Below are positions 16,934 through 24,743 of a stretch of 64,000 nt of DNA, piece after piece. Location of the stretch: positions 1-64,000 of the forward strand of contig CANAQK010000004.1 of assembly GCA_947363605.1 (NCBI GenBank), written 5' to 3'. The DNA comes from an uncultured Clostridia bacterium (GTDB lineage: Bacteria; Bacillota; Clostridia; Oscillospirales; Ruminococcaceae). Numbering within the stretch: position 1 is the stretch's first letter; the number at the start of each line of letters is the position of its first letter. The position numbers were made by a program, and so were the translations under genes. The notes beneath the pieces are model-generated. The model was not told the DNA's origin and made no database searches. It was given only the letters and a program-made list of their open reading frames with translations.

Positions 16934-18448
16934 CTATGCCCAAAGCGCTACATCTCCAAGGCGAGTCCATGATGCGGAACCATTTCCAGATTTAGGATAT
17001 TCAAGCGTTAATTCTAAAACCCCCGTAATATCGATATCGAAAGCAATCGGTTCCACGCCGCTTGTAACCGACCCACGCCAAAGTTCCTGCCCATCACCTG
17101 AGATGACTACAATAGTTGGTTTTCCATTATAAGCTCTTGCGTTATACTCCTGATAATAAACGCCTGTCAATCTGCTGTACTCGCCGTTCAGCTTATAAGT
17201 TACAGAACCGTTGCTGATCCCATAACTACTGTTACTTGGATTCCGAAAAGAGTGAAGGTGTTCATTTCCTAAATTATCTTTTGAAATTTCATCAAAGAAC
17301 CATGTACTGCTCTTATTAAAATAATCCAACTGGCTCAAATATGCCACCGGTGTGGAGCTGGCGTGATTATCTTGGACGCTGTTAGCCTCTTGGGCGCTAT
17401 TATCTTCTTGGACGTTGCTATCTTCTTGGGCGCTGTTCTCTTCTTGAACACTGTCATCTTCTTGGGCACTGTTCTCCCCCTGGATGCCGTTATCCCCCGA
17501 GATCCTTTGAAGAGGAAACAGTTGGAGATATGTAGCATGCCATTTGGCGCTATCTGGTTTAAATCGGAATCCTACATTGTAGCGACCATATTTTTCGTCA
17601 AGGTAAAATTCATAAATGAGCTCGGTTGCCGTTGATTTACTGGTGGGATATACTGTAAAATCCGTTCTTTCATGAATCATGTTGCCTATTCTCCATGAAT
17701 CAATATCTTCTCTAACTACTTTTGAAATATGTAGTGCACCGTTCTCGGAATTATAGGAATCGATCGTAATATCCAAAATATAGTCATAGGCACTCCACCC
17801 TTCAATTTCGCCGTGCCAATCACCGACCAAATCCCATGTAGCAACAATATTGCTGGTGTCAACTGTCTGCTCCCAATGATATTCCATCCAATCATCCTGC
17901 TCTAGTTCATAAGTTACAATAAGTTTACCTGTTTTATTCTGATACTCTCTATTCTCTTCGTAATCATAGTAATATACAAAGCAAGTTTCATTGACCTTTT
18001 CATGATTTATTTCTGTCACACTTGCTCCTGACGCGATTTGCCCTACTCTCCAACGTATGCTCTGACTTAGATCAACGTATAATGGTGGTTCTTCTCCTTC
18101 CGATATAATTTTTATTTCTCCGTATTCTTGAGTCTCTTCTAAAATCCAACCTCCTTCATCATAGTACACATAATAATACGCATATCCCCCTGTCAATGAA
18201 TACTGACCATATGATGCAGTGAAGAAAAAATATACGAGATCATCTTTCTCATTTGTTTGCCGTTTTTCAATTTCGATATTTGATATATGGCTCAATTCAA
18301 AAACACTATCATCAACCTGTAGATTAGGCAGCCGTACAGAAAGCTCTTTCTGAATTTGTTCCTCATTAGGAGGCTTTGGTGTTTTTTTTGTACAGCCAGG
18401 CAAAACTAATACTGCAAGTAATAACAAAACAAGAGCTAAACGTTTCAT
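16934..18448 (-). CDS. Lipoprotein with NPCBM-like C-terminal domain
   Basis: 504 aa. Start at 18448 has AGGAG upstream and gives a perfect lipoprotein signal (MKRLALVLLLLAVLVLPGC, Cys 19 lipidated); the in-frame extension to 18538 lacks support. Residues of about 30-330 hold a beta-rich region with repeated YYDYEE / YYVYYDE patterns. Then comes a low-complexity Gln/Glu/Asn/Ser repeat (NSAQED/NVQED, about 345-385). The last 130 residues resemble the NPCBM/NEW2 carbohydrate-binding fold (YKLNGEYSRLTGVYYQEYNAR ... GQELWRG). Anchored outside the membrane; ligand unknown. Confidence 0.75.
   Translation of the reverse strand: MKRLALVLLLLAVLVLPGCTKKTPKPPNEEQIQKELSVRLPNLQVDDSVFELSHISNIEIEKRQTNEKDDLVYFFFTASYGQYSLTGGYAYYYVYYDEGGWILEETQEYGEIKIISEGEEPPLYVDLSQSIRWRVGQIASGASVTEINHEKVNETCFVYYYDYEENREYQNKTGKLIVTYELEQDDWMEYHWEQTVDTSNIVATWDLVGDWHGEIEGWSAYDYILDITIDSYNSENGALHISKVVREDIDSWRIGNMIHERTDFTVYPTSKSTATELIYEFYLDEKYGRYNVGFRFKPDSAKWHATYLQLFPLQRISGDNGIQGENSAQEDDSVQEENSAQEDSNVQEDNSAQEANSVQDNHASSTPVAYLSQLDYFNKSSTWFFDEISKDNLGNEHLHSFRNPSNSSYGISNGSVTYKLNGEYSRLTGVYYQEYNARAYNGKPTIVVISGDGQELWRGSVTSGVEPIAFDIDITGVLELTLEYPKSGNGSASWTRLGDVALWA
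17377..17475 (-). repeat. Degenerate tandem repeat in the NPCBM-like lipoprotein gene
   Basis: About six imperfect short units (period near 18 bp, TCTTGG-type on the plus strand) encoding alternating NSAQE / SVQEE / NVQED blocks that link two domains. The copies differ slightly, so it is older than the LRR linker repeat. Confidence 0.7.
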
Positions 18449-18579
18449 ACTGATACTCCTCTTTCTGCTCTTTATACTTTTTCCAAGCAAAACAGCATTT
18501 GTCTTAATATAATTACTTATCTGACAAATAGTCTTCATTTTATGTGCAATATCCCCAAGTCGGTGGTATGGTCTGGGAT

Positions 18580-19854
18580 TTACCCATCCAGCACGAGTTG
18601 ACCATGTTGCCGGATAAAAGTAAAGTTTTCGCCGTCATCCATGTCCACCGGTTCATAATCATAGGCGGCGAATATCTTATAGGTTCCATTTTCTGCAGAA
18701 ACTAGCACGCAAGTATCTGTATTTATGCTAATATAGGGTGGACCGGGTACATAGTATACTTGCCCGTTGATCTCTTTGAAGCTGTCATCTAAATTCGCTA
18801 TGGCCCTTTCTATAATTTTTGAGGACAAATAATTTGATGCGACTGTTTGAAAATTACTCTGTATTTCTTCCAGCGAGGGATTTGACATAACAGCAATATA
18901 GCCCATTCCCGCCTCTGTATCTACACAATTTTCAAAATCAATCCCATAAGTGTCAAAAACTGCATATCCTCCACGTTGAATATTTTGTTCTGCAAATTTG
19001 ATACATTTCCGAATTTGTTCCCAATCTGAATCATCCAGTTCATGTACAGACGTAAGCGTCTGATTGCTTTCTGCACTATCGTCGGAAAATAACGCATCAG
19101 CATTTATATCGTCATCAATCTGCACACGTGTGGCGGAATAATAGAATTCTCCTTCATAGGGCAAAGAAAAGTGATCTCGATCAATCCAGTCGATGGGTAG
19201 AGTTTCGACAGCAACATTGTCACAGATAAGAGAAAGTGTAGAATCCTGATAAGAAACTTTCCGTTGGTCTTGATGAACATCTAACAGTGAAATCATGTAC
19301 TCATTCTGTTCAACGCTGTATGGAACAAATAAACCGTTTGGATATATGAGCCAAAAGACCTTTTCAAAATCCGTATCATTTGAATCCCAACGCCAAACGC
19401 CCACAATTGGGTTGTCAGGGTCAGAACAGATCATTCCCTGAGATTTTGCATAAGCAACCATATAAGCTTCTCCTGTTGCCTTGCGGAAAGCCAACGAAGA
19501 ACCGGTTGCTCCGGATACAGCATCTACAAATTCGCTGTTCTTCCGTATCATTGCTTCACTCATTTCCTGGATAGCTTTTGTGCCTATCCCTGGGGTTTCG
19601 TTGTTCTCAGCAAACACATTTGAAATATTTCCCTGAGAATCAACGTAAACTGTGACTTTTATATCACTAGCCCATCCTTCTGTAATGACCGTTGCGTAAT
19701 GTTCGCTGTTAACCTGCGAAAAATCTACAGCGGAACTGCTATCGGCCGTTAGGATATTTGAAACCCCCGAATCTGATAGAAGTGTATCTTTTCCACAAGC
19801 AGACAGGGTAAATATTAGTAAAATAGATAAAAGTATTTTATATACGAGTTTCAT
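18580..19854 (-). CDS. Lipoprotein with FMN-binding domain
   Basis: 424 aa. Lipoprotein signal peptide ending LSAC (Cys 20). Residues about 50-135 form an FMN-binding domain of the RnfG/NqrC type: GWASDIKVTVYVDSQGNIS, ETPGIGTKAI and the flavin-attachment-like motif DAVSGATGSS. In RnfG/NqrC a Thr in S(T)GAT is covalently flavinylated; here SGATGSS fits. The C-terminal two thirds are not recognised. Likely an extracytoplasmic flavoprotein; partner electron carriers are not in the window. GGGAGGAG precedes the start. Downstream of it lies the NPCBM-like lipoprotein gene. Confidence 0.8.
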   Translation of the reverse strand: MKLVYKILLSILLIFTLSACGKDTLLSDSGVSNILTADSSSAVDFSQVNSEHYATVITEGWASDIKVTVYVDSQGNISNVFAENNETPGIGTKAIQEMSEAMIRKNSEFVDAVSGATGSSLAFRKATGEAYMVAYAKSQGMICSDPDNPIVGVWRWDSNDTDFEKVFWLIYPNGLFVPYSVEQNEYMISLLDVHQDQRKVSYQDSTLSLICDNVAVETLPIDWIDRDHFSLPYEGEFYYSATRVQIDDDINADALFSDDSAESNQTLTSVHELDDSDWEQIRKCIKFAEQNIQRGGYAVFDTYGIDFENCVDTEAGMGYIAVMSNPSLEEIQSNFQTVASNYLSSKIIERAIANLDDSFKEINGQVYYVPGPPYISINTDTCVLVSAENGTYKIFAAYDYEPVDMDDGENFTFIRQHGQLVLDG

Positions 19855-19895
19855 GAGGACTCCTCCCTAACAATAAATTGTTAATGTTAATAAAG

Positions 19896-20036
19896 TGTAC
19901 ATTCTTGTAAGCTGAAATTGTCAGCAAAAAATACCAGTAGAGATATTGAAATCAGTCGTTTTATGTGGTATTCTTGTCATATAGTAACTGTAGGGAGCAC
20001 TTTACAAGAATGTACACATTCTTGTAAAGTGCTCCT
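19896..20036. repeat. Short element bounded by inverted GTGTACATTCTTGTAA repeats
   Basis: GTGTACATTCTTGTAAG at 19896-19912 occurs again inverted at 20001-20017, and the latter is part of a 21-bp perfect hairpin (19994-20014 with 20015-20035). The hairpin lies 3 nt past the resolvase stop codon and could terminate it. The ends plus roughly 100 bp between them resemble a MITE or a resolution/crossover site. Confidence 0.5.
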
Positions 20037-20037
20037 T

Positions 20038-20655
20038 TTACAACAACTTGGTCTTTTCGTAAATCTCCGCCCGGTAGCGAAAGGTAGACAGCGGCATTCC
20101 ACACTCTTTTGCCGCCGCTGTTCCGGTGATCTCCCCGTCTTTCCACCGCTGGTAGGCGCTGTGATAGTTCTCCGGTAGCGGCTTGGGTGGTCTGCCGAAT
20201 CGGACGCCCCTGATCTTCGCTGCCTCAATGCCCTCGGTCTGACGCTGGCGGATGTTGGTTCGTTCATTCTCCGCCACAAAAGATAGCACTTGCAGGACAA
20301 TATCGCTGAGAAAAGTCCCTATCAGATCCTTGCCCCGGCGAGTGTCCAGGAGCGGCATATCCAACACCACAATGTCAACGCCTTTCTCCTTGGTCAATGC
20401 CCTCCACTGATTTTGGATTTCCTCGTAATTCCTTCCCAGTCGGTCGATGCTCTTGATGTAGAGCAAATCATTCGGCTTCAACTTTTTTACCAGCTTCTTG
20501 TATTGAGGCCGGTCGAAGTCCCTACCAGACTGCTTGTCCATGAAGATGTTCTGTTCCGAAACGGCCATCTCCCGCAGGGCAATCAGTTGGCGGTTCTCAT
20601 TCTGCTCCCTGGTACTGACCCTGATATAACCGTATGTATTTGAAATAGCAATCAA
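20038..20655 (-). CDS. Small serine recombinase (resolvase/invertase family)
   Basis: 205 aa. Catalytic domain with active-site serine in YGYIRVSTREQNE, then DKQSGRDFDRPQYKKL, IKSIDRLGRNYEEI and the long E helix (LSFVAENERTNIRQRQTEGI). The C-terminal helix-turn-helix (GTAAAKECGMPLSTFRYRA) binds DNA. It catalyses site-specific resolution or inversion. Start is unclear: TTG at 20655 is only 2 nt past GGAGG, and the in-frame ATT codons after it are spaced better; no ATG is available. It is a solitary recombinase in an accessory region with no transposase gene beside it except a decayed one, so probably a transposon remnant. Confidence 0.88.
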   Translation of the reverse strand: MIAISNTYGYIRVSTREQNENRQLIALREMAVSEQNIFMDKQSGRDFDRPQYKKLVKKLKPNDLLYIKSIDRLGRNYEEIQNQWRALTKEKGVDIVVLDMPLLDTRRGKDLIGTFLSDIVLQVLSFVAENERTNIRQRQTEGIEAAKIRGVRFGRPPKPLPENYHSAYQRWKDGEITGTAAAKECGMPLSTFRYRAEIYEKTKLL

Positions 20656-20782
20656 GCCTCCTTTTGCATAGTGACGCTTAAAATCGTGTTTTGCCTTCCG
20701 TACAACATCAAGAAATTAAACTTCTATTTTATATTTGTTAAAGGGCTTTTTGGTTGTGTTTTTATCAGGGACAAGGAAAACC

Positions 20783-20842
20783 AACAATAAAAGAAACCGA
20801 TGCGATAGGATGCATCCTATCGCATCGGTTTCTTTTATTGTT
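20783..20842. repeat. 60-bp perfect palindrome
   Basis: Bases 20783-20842 are exactly self-complementary with no spacer (30-nt arms, centre TGCA). A partial extra copy of the inner motif (TGCATCCTAT) follows at 20844. It lies between the resolvase and the IS256-type remnant and could be a terminator, an IS end or a cruciform site. Confidence 0.85.
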
Positions 20843-20873
20843 CTGCATCCTATTCTCCAAAACTGAATACCAG

Positions 20874-21188
20874 TACTGTATCGTCCATCAGATTAGAACA
20901 CTTTAAAGTACATGTCAGACAAGGACAGGAGAGCATTTGCAGCAGATTTAAAGGCAATTTACCAGACAGCGAACAAGAAAAAGGTATTGACGACACTGAA
21001 ACATACGGCCGAAAAGCAGATGCCGAAATATCCGAATTCCATGAAACACTGAAAAGACAACTGAGGGGCCATTTCCCCGTTCTTTAAGTTTTCAACGATT
21101 GCCAGGAAGGTCACATTTAATACGACAAACGTTATAGAATTGCTGAATTCCACGATCCGGAACTGGATCAGGTTTATGGGGAACTGAG
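20874..21188 (+). pseudogene. Remnant of an IS256/Mutator-family transposase
   Basis: Conceptual translation gives YCIVHQIR, a frameshift, then KYMSDKDRRAFAADLKAIYQ, AEKQMPKYPNSMKH, two stops (after H and after KDN), then GAISPFFKFS, ARKVTFNTTNVIELLNSTIR. These align in order with the C-terminal third of IS256-type transposases (CIVHQIRNSLKYV, FAADLK-IY, KYPN-MK-WKDNW, I-PFFKFS, RK-IYTTNAIESLNS). At least one frameshift and two stop codons make it non-functional. The 5' two thirds are missing. Confidence 0.8.
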
Positions 21189-21351
21189 TATCATGTGTGA
21201 AGGACAGCTACCAGAATAATCTCATCCGAAAACGTTATCTGACAGGCGATTCCCCCGCCTGCTATTGATGTACGTATTATTTTACTGTTATATAAATCGT
21301 GGGCTAAAACACCTTCAGCCTTCTCATTATCATATGTAGTCTTTTGGTTAG
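21189..21351. other. Spacer between transposase remnant and DUF4238 gene
   Basis: No supported gene; AT-rich sequence, probably further degenerate mobile-element DNA. Confidence 0.3.
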
Positions 21352-22236
21352 TCATTGTAAAATATTTCTTAGCACATCGTTATTGTGTGAAATAATAAGT
21401 TGAAACTGTTCTGGATTTCCTTTCAGATATAAACGATTTATTTTTGCAACTTTTTTTGAATAAATAGATATCTGACGATTATGAAAGGCCTTCATTTTTG
21501 AACTTTTGGTATACTGCACAGCTATTTTAGGACATAATGGTATAAGTAATTTTTGAAAATGCGTTTTGTTATTTTCTGATTCATAAGTTTCAAATATTAC
21601 TGGAAAGCTACTTGTGACAAAAGAGGCATTTTGTGTGACGAAAAAAACCATAGACATTTTTTGTAAATCATGGGCAATAGACGTTGGCACATTCTCTCCA
21701 TTATTCAATGCACTATCCAACCAGCTTTTTTTGCAGGAATGTTTTATAAGTGCTTCCGTTCCTCCCATCCCCAATGCTTGAAGTAAGTGATCGATTGACT
21801 GAATCTCGCTATTTTCCATAAGTTCATTAAGGATATTGTCAATATCAGCGTGTTTCAGTGACCAAAGATTTCTCAGAAGCATATTGGCAGCAAATAACGC
21901 CAGTTCACTTTCCTCTGCTTGAGTACAAATAAGAGCTTTTTCATTTTGGGGTTCCGAGCAAGTATCAATAATCTTTTTCAGTAATATATTGTATCTATTT
22001 TCTTGCTTGGAAAAGTCCTTTTCAATTTGATTTGGTAATACATATTTTCCTAGTTTTGAATTAGCGTTTTCCCATGGCGTTTCATAAAGATATTTTTTAT
22101 AACAAATATCCTTTGCACGGCTTTCTATAAATTTCTCCTTTTGACGATTATATACATAAAGTTTATGGTCTTTATCTTCAAAATTTCTTAAATAAAATTG
22201 AGGTACATAGTGCTGTTTGATTGTTTTCACTTCCAT
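21352..22236 (-). CDS. DUF4238 domain protein
   Basis: 294 aa. The N-terminus TIKQHYVPQFYLRNFEDKDHKLYVYNR is the DUF4238 signature, followed by CYKKYLYETPWE and helical segments. The family is common in bacteria and phages and has no established biochemical role; the conserved His/Arg-rich start hints at an enzyme or nucleic-acid function. AT-rich, single gene, leftward, directly beside the left end of the prophage. It could be prophage or host-island cargo. Confidence 0.75.
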   Translation of the reverse strand: MEVKTIKQHYVPQFYLRNFEDKDHKLYVYNRQKEKFIESRAKDICYKKYLYETPWENANSKLGKYVLPNQIEKDFSKQENRYNILLKKIIDTCSEPQNEKALICTQAEESELALFAANMLLRNLWSLKHADIDNILNELMENSEIQSIDHLLQALGMGGTEALIKHSCKKSWLDSALNNGENVPTSIAHDLQKMSMVFFVTQNASFVTSSFPVIFETYESENNKTHFQKLLIPLCPKIAVQYTKSSKMKAFHNRQISIYSKKVAKINRLYLKGNPEQFQLIISHNNDVLRNILQ

Positions 22237-22632
22237 ATTTTATCTGGGGTTCCTTTCGACATATATTTAATAAAACAATACAGTATTTGAATTTATCCCG
22301 TAATAGCATTCATTTTCAATTTTTCTTCTATAACGTATTATTTTAATTATACCTCGATGTACTTCTTCTTGTATAGTCAAAAAATCCGGGCACGGAAACC
22401 CTCCAAAGCCTCCGTATCCGGCAGAGTTGAAACTATGAAAAAAGTCTGTAAATGCAGCTCTTCTATGGTAATGATAGGGATGAAGGCTCTCTGCAGAGTT
22501 CTAGCTCATGATTTATATATAGCAGTAAAATACAATGAAAGTTGCAAAGAAGAGAAAGTTGTCGGTCTGGAATCCCTGCGGGATTGATGAAGTACATAGA
22601 AAAGTTTTTATACAGTATTACCCCATAAAAAC
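22237..22632. other. Left prophage boundary region
   Basis: No well-supported gene. The left attachment site should lie here, between the DUF4238 gene and the lysis-module terminator. A possible short match with the right side (TGTACTTCTTC near 22358, TGTACTTTTTC near 61336) was noted but is too weak to fix the core. Confidence 0.35.
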
Positions 22633-22686
22633 AAAAAAGCAGGAATACCACTCTCGGGTCAAACCGAAAGCGATACTCCTGCTTTG
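22633..22686 (-). terminator. Terminator of the prophage late/lysis operon
   Basis: Read leftward, AAAGCAGGA (22685-22677) pairs with TCCTGCTTT (22644-22636), with additional inner pairing and a T-tract TTTTTTGTTTTTAT following. It lies 30 nt past the endolysin stop. Confidence 0.85.
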
Positions 22687-22713
22687 CTATAGGGAAGATT
22701 CAAACTCCCCTAC

Positions 22714-24015
22714 CTATAACTCTTTGTCCACGCAAATCTTATTATAATATCCCAGCGCGTCAATCCTCCTTTTCGCCGCTTCAGCGCCTTCCAGCGTGCT
22801 GAAATGCCCGACCCAGAGGTAACGCATCGTCTTTTCCGGCTCCTTCTTCATCAGCCCAAACGCCGCGGCAATCCCCCGGGCGATCGCTTCCCCGGCCTTC
22901 CTCTGCCCTTCGGCATCGATAATCTTTTTCACTTCGTTATCATTGGAGATAAACAGCGTTTCCACCAGTACGGCGGCCGGTTTCGTCCTGACCACGATCC
23001 CGAAATAATCCGTCACTTTGTCGCCGCCATCATCCCCTTTCACGCCGTTGGACCGCTGGACAATCCCCAGCGCTTCCGAAAGCTCCCGGCATACATGATC
23101 TGCAATTTTCCACCCGCTCTCCGTGCCTTTGTAATAATACGCTTCCGTCCCATTCGCTGTCTGGGAAGAAAACGAATTCAGGTGGATTTCAACGATCCAG
23201 TCATATCCGCCTTTGTTTGCATGATTAATGCGTTCGTTCAGATTCAAATTGCCGTCATCGTTCACCAGATCGACGGTTAAACCCTCATACTCCTTCAGCG
23301 CCGCATGAGCATACTTGCCGATCTCCCTGCAAAGCTTGAACTCGTGCAGCTGCAGCCGCTCATTGACCGCACCTGGATCATAGCCCCCGTTTGCACTTTT
23401 CCCATGTCCAATATAAATACAGCCTTTCATAGCTTGTCCATCCTTCTCGTTTTTAATTGTCCTAAACTCAAGACCTCTAGTGCTGATAATTTTTGTAAAG
23501 CTTTCGTCTACAAAGCAGGCTTCCTCCGGCCTGATCGCCCCGCCTGCCGTAGTCAAGACCCATGCGTCTTTGCTATTGCATATCCAGCCGTTCCTGACGA
23601 TCTTCCCGCGCCCGAATGAAATATGAAAATGATTCCCGGTTGCATACCCGTCTGTTCCTTCCCGGAACATTGCTTCCCCGCGCCGAAATTTTTGCCCCGC
23701 TTTGATTTTGGATAAATCGTCGTCGTTCGGATGAATCACCATCATTGTCAAGTAATCTTCGCCGCAGGGCATCGAAACAGGGCTGCTGCTTGTAAGCCAG
23801 ATTGTGTTTGTGTAGCTATTGCCGACGCCCGTCACCCGTACTACCTGCATTTCGTCGCACGGGCAATACATCCAATCGCGCCCTGTGCCTTTCCCTGCTT
23901 CGTCAATCGGATAGTCAGCGGGGAACCCCGTAAGGTTCCCCGCATGGCTGAAATCCCCTGTATAAGACTGTGAAATATTCACTGTCCTGCATGGATAATA
24001 ACACCTGTTTTCCAT
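22714..24015 (-). CDS. Phage endolysin: M23-like domain plus N-acetylmuramoyl-L-alanine amidase
   Basis: 433 aa with two catalytic regions and a tail. N-terminal (about 1-190) is an M23/LysM-peptidase-like domain (NISQSYTGDFSHAGNLTGFPADYPID ... GNHFHISFGRG, an HxH zinc site). Residues about 200-390 are Amidase_3: YIGHGKSANGGYDPGAVNE (zinc His), ERINHANKGGYDWIVEIHLNS (second His), VLVETLFISN (catalytic Glu). The last 40 residues (YLWVGHFSTLEGAEAAKRRI) look like a SPOR-type peptidoglycan-binding unit. It cuts host peptidoglycan at lysis. Last gene of the late operon, next to the holin. Confidence 0.9.
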   Translation of the reverse strand: MENRCYYPCRTVNISQSYTGDFSHAGNLTGFPADYPIDEAGKGTGRDWMYCPCDEMQVVRVTGVGNSYTNTIWLTSSSPVSMPCGEDYLTMMVIHPNDDDLSKIKAGQKFRRGEAMFREGTDGYATGNHFHISFGRGKIVRNGWICNSKDAWVLTTAGGAIRPEEACFVDESFTKIISTRGLEFRTIKNEKDGQAMKGCIYIGHGKSANGGYDPGAVNERLQLHEFKLCREIGKYAHAALKEYEGLTVDLVNDDGNLNLNERINHANKGGYDWIVEIHLNSFSSQTANGTEAYYYKGTESGWKIADHVCRELSEALGIVQRSNGVKGDDGGDKVTDYFGIVVRTKPAAVLVETLFISNDNEVKKIIDAEGQRKAGEAIARGIAAAFGLMKKEPEKTMRYLWVGHFSTLEGAEAAKRRIDALGYYNKICVDKEL

Positions 24016-24026
24016 AAACCTGCTCC

Positions 24027-24308
24027 TTATTTCTTGGGCGAAGTATACGCCATAGCCTGCTCGCTGTCAGAAAGCCCTTTCGTCGTAGGGTCAGCAGAAA
24101 TCCCCAAAAAGCTTAACATCGAAACAAGCGCGACCCCAATCAGATATGGGCTTGAAATAAACGTTTTAAGTACCTCCAGCACACTTTCCCACGAAGATAA
24201 ATCGACCTCTGAAATCCCCATCATGGTGAGTACCGGCGAAAAAATAACGCCCAATAAGCTGATCCAGAACCACGGGTTTTGTACTCTTACTTTCCAATTG
24301 ATTTTCAT
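24027..24308 (-). CDS. Phage holin (phi LC3 / Phage_holin_1 type)
   Basis: 93 aa. Start at 24308 follows GGAGAAAGACAAT. N-terminal KINWKVRVQNPWFWISLLGVI is the phi-LC3-holin signature. There are two hydrophobic segments (about 13-32, 58-78) separated by a short loop, and a charged tail. Holins permeabilise the membrane and release the endolysin encoded 11 nt downstream. The conserved NWKVR-NP-W start leaves little doubt. Confidence 0.88.
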   Translation of the reverse strand: MKINWKVRVQNPWFWISLLGVIFSPVLTMMGISEVDLSSWESVLEVLKTFISSPYLIGVALVSMLSFLGISADPTTKGLSDSEQAMAYTSPKK

Positions 24309-24337
24309 ATTGTCTTTCTCCTTTTTCTGTCTGATTT

Positions 24338-24667
24338 TTATTTTACTGCTAAAATGATTGAGAAAACCGCCCCTAAAATGCCGCCGCAAAGGCTAGATGT
24401 AAGCGCAGTTAAAACCGTATTTCTTACAATTTTCCACTTGTCAGCCGGTTCCTGCGCCAGCTGATGTATCTGCATTTCAAGTTTTTCAGTCAGCGTTGTG
24501 ATCCGTTCTAACGTAGTTGAATTTTGCACGATGGCAAGTTCTAATCTGTCAAGCTGCGCTGCGTGTGCATCCAACCGCTTTTCTGCAATACGCTTTATTT
24601 CATCTGCTTTGTCCTGTAAGTGCCTATGTTTGATTTCACATAGATCGAGCGTCACAAATTCTTCCAT
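24338..24667 (-). CDS. XhlA-like coiled-coil membrane protein
   Basis: 109 aa, start chosen at 24667 after GGAGGTGATCGA. Residues about 20-70 form a heptad-rich coiled coil (HAAQLDRLELAIVQNSTTLERI), followed by one C-terminal membrane segment (TALTSSLCGGILGAVFSIIL). PBSX XhlA/hemolysin-type proteins have the same plan and work with the holin in lysis. It is located immediately before the holin gene. Confidence 0.75.
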   Translation of the reverse strand: MEEFVTLDLCEIKHRHLQDKADEIKRIAEKRLDAHAAQLDRLELAIVQNSTTLERITTLTEKLEMQIHQLAQEPADKWKIVRNTVLTALTSSLCGGILGAVFSIILAVK

Positions 24668-24687
24668 TCGATCACCTCCAAATAAAA

Positions 24688-24723
24688 TATAAAAACGCAC
24701 GGAAAACACACCATGCGTTTTTA
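24688..24723 (-). terminator. Terminator between tail fibre and lysis genes
   Basis: Read leftward, AAAAACGCATGG (24722-24711) pairs with CCGTGCGTTTTT (24702-24691), one mismatch, then TATATTTTATTTGG. It separates the fibre gene from the lysis cassette. Confidence 0.75.
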
Positions 24724-24743
24724 ATCATCCTTGTTATTGTTTA

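Noticed and set aside
22357..22587. 76-codon plus-strand frame at the left prophage boundary
   Set aside because: No ribosome binding site, no recognisable product, and lies where an attachment site is expected.
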